Assembly: GCA_051660685.1 (NCBI GenBank)
Contig: JBOFQB010000021.1
Coordinates: 1-18,732 of the forward strand
DNA: 18,732 bases
Source of the DNA: JAVBSX01 sp051660685
GTDB lineage: Bacteria; Planctomycetota; Planctomycetia; Pirellulales; Thermoguttaceae
Direction of reading: 5' to 3'
Shown here piece after piece: positions 14,291 to 18,732 of this stretch. Position 1 is the first letter of the stretch, and each line of letters starts with the position of its first letter. The notes beneath the pieces were generated by a model that searched no databases, was not told the DNA's origin, and saw only the letters and a list, made by a program, of their open reading frames with translations. The translations under genes and the position numbers were made by a program.

Positions 14291-15121
14291 TCAGGAACCC
14301 GGTTGGAACAAGGTGTTAAAATCGGCCGTATCGTACATATAACTTCCTGACAATTTGGCTTTTTCCCAACCGCCTGGTATTGCCCGATAAAGGTGATTCC
14401 AACCATAAATTCGATTGGCGAATTTGATTGAACATTCCCGAAAAATGTATTTGAGTTCCCAAGTGAAAGAAGCCGGTTCCTGATCGGGTGTGGACTCCGG
14501 GGCATACAACTTGTATCCTTCACCCCCGTCAAAGAGCAGTGTTTCTGGTTCACAACCCAAAAATTCATACCGATTGACTTTTCCATGCAGCTTGTGAATG
14601 ACCGACCAAGGGGGGGCGACCACTTTTTTCCAGACCAGATGGTGTTCGGTGATCGGCGTTCTCTTTGTTGCAAATAAAGGTTGAACGATAATCAAGAGGT
14701 CGTCCCATTTCCAGTTGCTAAGGTCAATCTCCAATTCTTGTGAATTCATGACCATACGATAGGAGAGTGAGCCGACCTCGACAAGCGGTAAATCCCGACG
14801 ACTTGTTTCCGTCGATTGATAATAGACGGTTGCTTTAAGGAGTGCCCCTTCGTAATTTGGCAAATCCGTTGCAAGATTGTTGAGGGCGGAAACGTTAATC
14901 GTTTCAGGAGCAAAAGGTTCAAGTTTCAACCGAACCGCATTAGCTTGAATTTGCCCGGGATACGATAAGGCAGTCCCTTGTGTCGGGGTTTTGGCGGTTC
15001 CGAGAACAGTTTTGACAAAACTCTCCCGCTTTTCCCAAGGAACTAGGAATTCACGCTGAGCTTGAAACCGGTCGAGATCATATTGTTCTTTTGGCGATCC
15101 GCCTATTTCTTGAATGGACAT
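14291..15121 (-). CDS. Putative phage virion protein, last gene of the head module
   Basis: 276 residues, no firm family assignment. It lies 33 bases after the tail-completion-like gene and ends in TGA against host-type genes. The sequence is beta-rich and soluble: FLVPWEKRESFVKTVLG near the start, a central LEIDLSNWKWDDLLIIVQPLF, and a C-terminal block FRECSIKFANRIYGWNHLYR followed by a YDTADFNTLF ending. The concluding aromatic, Asp and LF pattern recalls structural proteins in planctomycete phage-like clusters, by impression only. There is no signal peptide or membrane helix. It could be a tail-tube, neck or baseplate component. Its ribosome site is weak, unlike several other genes of the module. 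Confidence 0.6.
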   Translation of the reverse strand: MSIQEIGGSPKEQYDLDRFQAQREFLVPWEKRESFVKTVLGTAKTPTQGTALSYPGQIQANAVRLKLEPFAPETINVSALNNLATDLPNYEGALLKATVYYQSTETSRRDLPLVEVGSLSYRMVMNSQELEIDLSNWKWDDLLIIVQPLFATKRTPITEHHLVWKKVVAPPWSVIHKLHGKVNRYEFLGCEPETLLFDGGEGYKLYAPESTPDQEPASFTWELKYIFRECSIKFANRIYGWNHLYRAIPGGWEKAKLSGSYMYDTADFNTLFQPGS

Positions 15122-15154
15122 AGAAATAAAAGGTCAAAGGGTTACTTTAAGTAT

Positions 15155-15553
15155 TTAGGACACAATTCCCAATCGAAAGGCGGAAAATTCGTTGACAAAG
15201 GTCCAATGAATTTCTGATTCGCAACGACAGAGGGAATTTTTAAGACGTAATATCGTTTTGGGAAACGATTCGGTTTCCAACCGGGCACAATCACATAAAC
15301 TGGCAATATGCCGGGAAATCTCATCCCCCTCTGTGTACGAATAATGGTGCAATTCCAGTTTCAAAGATGTCCAACGTGGAGAATGAACCTGATTGGTCGG
15401 CAGTATCACCTTTTCCAATCCCGCAACAATTGTGACATAAGGCATTTCGTGAGAGGAAGGAGAGGGGGCGATAAAAAGGGACGAAAGGGGGATCAGTTCA
15501 GACAAGACCGGGGACGATTTCCAATACTGATACATAAGTGATTCTAGGGACAT
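15155..15553 (-). CDS. Putative phage tail-completion/head-tail joining protein
   Basis: 132 residues. A short helix (SLESLMYQYWKSSPVLSELI) followed by MPYVTIVAG and a beta/alpha arrangement with LKLELHHYSYTEGDEISRHIASLCD resembles the gp17/DUF3168-like tail-terminator fold, in which a small protein caps the tail tube below the connector. This is assigned from pattern and gene position, not from a specific motif. The ATG at 15553 has GGAG about 8 bases upstream and lies 18 bases after the stop of the connector-like gene, so it is in the same operon. The size is normal for the family. The C-terminal third has several Cys (CDCARLE, LCRCESE), unusual for a phage neck protein. Confidence 0.55.
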   Translation of the reverse strand: MSLESLMYQYWKSSPVLSELIPLSSLFIAPSPSSHEMPYVTIVAGLEKVILPTNQVHSPRWTSLKLELHHYSYTEGDEISRHIASLCDCARLETESFPKTILRLKNSLCRCESEIHWTFVNEFSAFRLGIVS

Positions 15554-15571
15554 AGGCGATCTCCAAACGGG

Positions 15572-16216
15572 TTAGGCGATTTTTTCGGTGTCAACAATAA
15601 TCCAACCTTGTGATGATTCAGGATACCGAATCCGTTGAATCTGATAATACGTTCCGTCAGCATAACGAAGACGGTCTAAAGGATTTAATTCGATTGAACC
15701 GCGAATGAGCAAGGTTTGCAAAGCCTTATTTTTAACAAGGTTACGATTTTCTGATGTCGTTTCGATGTCACGTTTTTGCTCAAGCGGCGCAAACTTAGCC
15801 GGAATTCCACTTTGAAACAACGTCCAACGATTCAGGGAAACTCCGTAATTTTCTGTTGCGGGAGAGAATCGTAATAAATCAACGTAATCATCCAAACCAA
15901 AGTGAACATCAAAATAATAGGCAAGACAAAACCATGTTTGGGAAAGAGACGAAAACCGGGTCTCATGAATAATCCAACGTCGGTTTTCCGAATCGTGAAT
16001 TTCATCTCCTCGTTGAGGAATTGCGGGCATTTGCCGTAAAGGAAGATACCAACGTGCCCAACATTGCAGAATAGGCTTGAAATACTGTCGCTGTTCCGGC
16101 AAAGAAGACTTGCGTTGTAAGGCAAAATCAATACAATAACGGATATCCGAATTGGGCCGACACAACTCAACTTGCTGCAAATTGTCAACTATGTTTAATA
16201 AATCATCATGTAACAT
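15572..16216 (-). CDS. Putative phage head-tail connector/adaptor protein
   Basis: 215 residues from the ATG at 16216, chosen because GAGGTAAAC directly precedes it; the longer open frame to 16303 has no such site and overlaps the upstream gene. The N-terminus is helical. Two stretches then look alike: RGDEIHDSENRRWIIHETRF near 70-90 and PLDRLRYADGTYYQIQRIRY near 182-201. Each has the G/L-D-x-I/L...W/Y-x-I pattern of head-closure (SPP1 gp16/HK97 gp7-like) beta-barrels, which suggests two fused connector-like domains. GIPAKFAPLEQKR near 140 is typical of head-tail joining proteins. Assignment rests on these patterns and on position between the capsid and tail-completion genes. The role would be to plug the portal and join the tail. 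Confidence 0.55.
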   Translation of the reverse strand: MLHDDLLNIVDNLQQVELCRPNSDIRYCIDFALQRKSSLPEQRQYFKPILQCWARWYLPLRQMPAIPQRGDEIHDSENRRWIIHETRFSSLSQTWFCLAYYFDVHFGLDDYVDLLRFSPATENYGVSLNRWTLFQSGIPAKFAPLEQKRDIETTSENRNLVKNKALQTLLIRGSIELNPLDRLRYADGTYYQIQRIRYPESSQGWIIVDTEKIA

Positions 16217-16220
16217 GTTT

Positions 16221-16225
16221 ACCTC
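16221..16225 (-). promoter_or_regulatory. Ribosome binding site GAGGT deciding the connector gene start
   Basis: Minus-strand GAGGT lies four bases before the ATG at 16216. It is the best ribosome site in reach and moves the start 29 codons downstream of the longest frame. It also overlaps the end region of the preceding 70-residue gene, suggesting coupled translation. Confidence 0.75.
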
Positions 16226-16233
16226 GTTCTGAT

Positions 16234-16446
16234 TCAAGGAGTTCCAACAGCAACGGAATGAATGACACAAGGTTCTTCTGATGCAAGAATTGCGTTGCAC
16301 CAATCAACGGTTCGCTGCAATTGATTCAAATACTCATTCCATGAGACAGATTGTCCGTCAATAGAGTAACTCGGTTTAGGTTGTAACGTCAGTTCACTGA
16401 TTCGCTCAAGCGTCTGATTACGAATCTGTCGTATTTGTTCACTCAT
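16234..16446 (-). CDS. Small phage-module protein, 70 residues
   Basis: Function not recognised. I use the ATG at 16446 (MSEQIRQIRNQTLERISEL), because the open frame from 16491 begins at a TTG in AT-rich leader. The N-terminal half is a charged helix. A segment SYSIDGQSVSWNEYLNQL follows, then DWCNAILASEEP. It lies after the terminator that follows the capsid gene and 17 bases before the connector gene's ATG, ending in TGA. This is the slot where tailed phages often keep a small head-tail or capsid-associated protein. No strong Shine-Dalgarno (an A-run precedes the ATG). Confidence 0.6.
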   Translation of the reverse strand: MSEQIRQIRNQTLERISELTLQPKPSYSIDGQSVSWNEYLNQLQRTVDWCNAILASEEPCVIHSVAVGTP

Positions 16447-16515
16447 TTTTTTTGTAATCGAAAAGAGAAAGGTATCAGATTTGTTGGACAATAAAATAGC
16501 AATGTCTGATCGCAG

Positions 16516-16551
16516 AAAAATGAGGTCGAGGAATTTTATATCCTCAACCTC
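16516..16551 (-). terminator. Intrinsic terminator after the major capsid gene
   Basis: Minus-strand stem GAGG-tt-GAGGA / TCCTC-ga-CCTC (16522-16551) with an 8-base loop and one 2x2 internal loop, followed by ATTTTTCTG (16516-16521). It starts about 20 bases after the capsid stop codon. The T-run is short, so partial read-through into the connector genes is expected. Confidence 0.7.
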
Positions 16552-16570
16552 GACTCAACTCACCATTCGT

Positions 16571-17734
16571 TTAATTTGTGCATTTGATGACGTAACGAGG
16601 ATTGATAACAGCAGGTGTTCCCCGTTCACTTGCTTTGAAACGAATGAGAATATCCTGATTGAAATCCGCTTCACTTCCAAGAGGAGACTGCGTAACAGTA
16701 ATCGGCCAATTTTCCATATAGGCAAATGCTTTGCGGAAATTTCCCATAAACCAAGTCAAACCACACTCCACTTCAGTTCCTCCTGCCTTAAGCAGTTGTT
16801 GATAAGCAATGCGGCTTGAGCAGATTTTGTATCGTGCGAATTGATTCTGTAACGTAATGAGTGTATTTGTTTGAGTATCAGAAGTAATGCTTGCCGTGTT
16901 AAACAGTCGGTTTGCCAGCTGATTCAAAAGAGGCATGACAAGCACAGAATCGGCATTGACAAGTATAGCATCCTTTGTTATAGTATCCGTCATTTGTGCA
17001 AATTGATTTTCTGCCAAAGCAATATTATCCCAGTCCTGTAACGGATTATTAGCAATGAGATTCACATAGGGACCTGTTGCTAAATTGTTGTAAGTATTAT
17101 ACGATTGACCATTCCATTTGTAGGTGTTGTTGATACCAAGAACAACATCGCAAATTCGTTTTTCTTTGTTGAGTGCAAGGACTTCGCCCACTTCCGCAGC
17201 CCGTGAAAGAACAAGATTGGTCCGATCAAAAAACACGGCCTCTTTCGTGACAGGAATGATAAGGCCCTGTTTTGTTGTCGAAGGAGTTTCAACATAATCG
17301 GCGGTAAAACCGACATGAGGATAAGGCATACCCGGCTTGATCTCGGCTGTTGAACTTTCAATACCACTCATCCCGGGAATTTTCTCTCCGTCAAAACGTG
17401 TTGGAATCGTTTCCAGCATATTGCAGAGAACAAAGGCTTCTTGCGTATACGATTCTTGGATTTTGTTGAAAACGACTTGAGATGTAACACTCATAAATGC
17501 CGTTACATCCACACCTTCTGCTTCAAGCAAAGTTTTTCCGTTTCCCGAACGCGGGTCAAGCTCGCGAACCCAATGATGACCGTCTGGAACAAGACTTTCG
17601 GCGAGATCACGCAAACTGAAATCCTCGCTTTTTAACTCTTTTTTGGCGAGTGCTTCACTGAGGTGATGAACTGTTTTTTCTGCTCCATCTAGTTCGTAAC
17701 GGCGTTTTAATTCTCTATACTTAATCAATGTCAT
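16571..17734 (-). CDS. Putative phage major capsid protein (HK97-like)
   Basis: 387 residues, the largest protein of the module, preceded by the module's strong ribosome site (AGGAG, then AATACT, before the ATG at 17734). The N-terminal 70 residues are helical and charged, as in a delta/scaffold-like arm. A body rich in beta structure follows, with GLIIPVTKEAVFFDRTNLVL near 165-185 and a long region that includes NADSVLVMPLLNQLANRLF. The end is NQDILIRFKASERGTPAVINPRYVIKC, typical of capsid C-termini. I assign it by these features, its size, and its place after a decoration-like gene and before connector genes. No separate scaffold or prohead protease is in the window. A terminator follows, consistent with a high-level product. 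Confidence 0.72.
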   Translation of the reverse strand: MTLIKYRELKRRYELDGAEKTVHHLSEALAKKELKSEDFSLRDLAESLVPDGHHWVRELDPRSGNGKTLLEAEGVDVTAFMSVTSQVVFNKIQESYTQEAFVLCNMLETIPTRFDGEKIPGMSGIESSTAEIKPGMPYPHVGFTADYVETPSTTKQGLIIPVTKEAVFFDRTNLVLSRAAEVGEVLALNKEKRICDVVLGINNTYKWNGQSYNTYNNLATGPYVNLIANNPLQDWDNIALAENQFAQMTDTITKDAILVNADSVLVMPLLNQLANRLFNTASITSDTQTNTLITLQNQFARYKICSSRIAYQQLLKAGGTEVECGLTWFMGNFRKAFAYMENWPITVTQSPLGSEADFNQDILIRFKASERGTPAVINPRYVIKCTN

Positions 17735-17889
17735 AGTATTCTCCTAGATATTCTTTATTGTCTACGAATGTTGTTGTTGTTGAAAAATGATGTTACACGG
17801 TTTCATGTGCAAGACATCGAATATTTCTGCGCAAAGCGGCATAAAATATTTTGTGTCTAAAACGGCAAAAAGACCCGGACGCAAAGTTG

Positions 17890-18351
17890 TTATTTAATTC
17901 CGCCCTCAGTAATTGCGGACTTAATGCCAATGAGAATCGTCTTGGTTGATTTGGGTTCCCGACGCACAACCCGGGCAATTGCGGCTGCATTTGTAGTAAC
18001 AAGATCGACTTCCTGCGAAAACAAGGTACCATCTGGTTTGTCGCTGACGCCAATTAACGAACCGAGAACAAAAGTCTTACTCTTACAATCCATTTCAAAA
18101 ACGCCGGTTGTTGCAATTCGAATGGGGGCAACATCACCAACCGCACTTCGTTGCATTGCAACGCCGAGAAATTTTGCAGCACATGCCGTTTGGGTTGCGG
18201 TTTTATCGCTCCCCTTGCTCGTGCTGCTTGCCGGTAAAACCGTATCTGAATCGTAAATAACCAAATCGCCGATTTCAATTAACACGTTGCTGGACGGTAC
18301 TCCAATCACGGGATTGGTTTCGCCGTATCTCCATCTCATTTTGTCAGACAT
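17890..18351 (-). CDS. Putative capsid decoration/cement protein (DUF2190-like)
   Basis: 153 residues, small and beta-rich, rich in Ala, Ser, Thr and Val. The pattern IEIGDLVIYDSDTVLPAS, then FLGVAMQRSAVGDVAPIRIATTGVFEMDC, then FVLGSLIGVSDKP is a repeated beta-strand/Gly arrangement like DUF2190 or lambda gpD-type head-stabilising proteins, which sit at capsid surface points. AAAGGAGAATGACAC precedes the ATG at 18351, a strong site. It lies 155 bases upstream of the capsid gene, the normal order for decoration then capsid. The gap holds a 26-codon frame without a ribosome site, which I do not call. Confidence 0.6.
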   Translation of the reverse strand: MSDKMRWRYGETNPVIGVPSSNVLIEIGDLVIYDSDTVLPASSTSKGSDKTATQTACAAKFLGVAMQRSAVGDVAPIRIATTGVFEMDCKSKTFVLGSLIGVSDKPDGTLFSQEVDLVTTNAAAIARVVRREPKSTKTILIGIKSAITEGGIK

Positions 18352-18401
18352 GTGTCATTCTCCTTTGAAAATTGTGTGAAACGTAAATAACAGTTATATG
18401 T

Positions 18402-18653
18402 TTATTGTGTGATTGACTGAACAAACGATTTTGTGTCCCGGATTTCTTGATATTGTCCCGGAATTGGGGACTGGGACCTTGAAAGAGGTAAAAGGGACGG
18501 AACTGTGCGTGAAGAGGCAATTCGTTTTATCAGTTGAATCCGGTCCTCAATCAAATTTTGAACCGATTTTTCGTTTTGACAAGCATAAATTTGATGTAAG
18601 CGTTCACGGAATTTGATCACAGGCGAGGGAACTTCTCGTTCGGGTGCTATCAA
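18402..18653 (-). CDS. Downstream part of an interrupted phage-module gene (83 residues from TTG)
   Basis: Open frame of 83 residues from a TTG at 18653 to a TAA at 18402, with no recognised family. It contains an amphipathic charged helix (VIKFRERLHQIYACQNEKS, then NLIEDRIQLIKRIA). It has no Shine-Dalgarno before the TTG, in contrast to the next two large genes. In the same frame, one phenylalanine codon and a TGA (18657-18659) separate it from further open sequence that runs to the window edge. It may therefore be the end of a longer protein cut by a nonsense mutation, or a short gene that starts at TTG. Both readings remain open. Confidence 0.4.
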   Translation of the reverse strand: MIAPEREVPSPVIKFRERLHQIYACQNEKSVQNLIEDRIQLIKRIASSRTVPSLLPLSRSQSPIPGQYQEIRDTKSFVQSITQ

Positions 18654-18656
18654 GAA

Positions 18657-18732
18657 TCATTGCGAAACCGCCGGAACCAACGTCGGAGGTTTGCCGCCAA
18701 ATAAATGGGCTGATACACTTTCGTGTAAGAAA
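18657..18732 (-). pseudogene. C-terminal end of a gene entering from the right edge, in frame with the next ORF
   Basis: About 25 codons from the window edge to a TGA at 18657-18659, including SVSAHLFGGKPPTLVPAVSQ. The composition looks coding, and the frame is that of the 83-residue ORF downstream. A competing frame, ending at 18650-18652, is also open across this stretch, so the assignment is tentative. If real, it is either the normal end of an upstream head gene such as a portal or protease, or the first part of a gene broken by the TGA. Confidence 0.3.

Noticed and set aside
17735..17889. 26-codon minus-strand frame between the decoration-like and capsid-like genes
   Set aside because: No Shine-Dalgarno in a module where neighbouring genes have strong ones, and a Gln-repeat ending; probably untranslated leader.
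18402..18659. TGA recoded as tryptophan in the phage module
   Set aside because: Genes ending at 16234 and 14291 in the same module stop at TGA with sensible ends, so reassignment is not supported.

Overview
The window looks like a chromosomal segment of a moderate-GC bacterium, most likely a planctomycete (a gut or sediment type is possible; Lentisphaerae is an alternative). This is inferred from gene content: paired uroporphyrinogen-decarboxylase-like proteins, a secreted acetylxylan-esterase-like hydrolase, a xylose-isomerase-like TIM barrel, and a large membrane VWA / glutamine-amidotransferase-like protein. Most host genes also lack a clear Shine-Dalgarno sequence. No rRNA, tRNA or CRISPR array was recognised, and no search could be run.

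Layout. (1) 1-2390: four different small palindromes, then an N6-adenine DNA methyltransferase on the minus strand with no visible restriction partner. (2) 2391-4938: a tight minus-strand operon, read as UroD-like protein A, UroD-like protein B, then an Rrf2-type regulator. (3) 5101-6533: a minus-strand pair, a conserved-looking protein of unknown function followed by a secreted esterase. (4) 6534-7043: a divergent intergenic region rich in inverted and direct repeats. (5) 7044-9626: a plus-strand pair, a protein of unknown function and a SNF2-family ATPase. (6) 9774-10598: a convergent sugar isomerase/epimerase-like gene. (7) 11165-14236: plus strand, a membrane VWA protein and an extremely acidic small protein preceded by seven perfect CCCTAAT heptamers. 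(8) 14291 to the right edge: a minus-strand phage head module. In transcription order it holds an interrupted gene at the window edge, a capsid decoration-like protein, a major-capsid-like protein, an intrinsic terminator, a 70-residue protein, a head-tail connector-like protein, a tail-completion-like protein and a further virion-like protein.

Most notable points. The head module ends against host-type genes with no tail tape-measure, tail-fibre, lysis or integrase gene in the window. That fits a degenerate prophage, a gene-transfer-agent-like particle or a capsid-only satellite. A hairpin plus T-run just after the major capsid gene would let capsid protein be made in excess over connector proteins. 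The gene at the right edge carries one in-frame TGA, while the same module uses TGA as an ordinary stop elsewhere. Between genes, a family of G-tract repeats (GGGGATA, GGGAATA, ATTAGGG) recurs with one polarity relative to genes: G-rich on the sense strand just after stop codons and C-rich on the sense strand before start codons.
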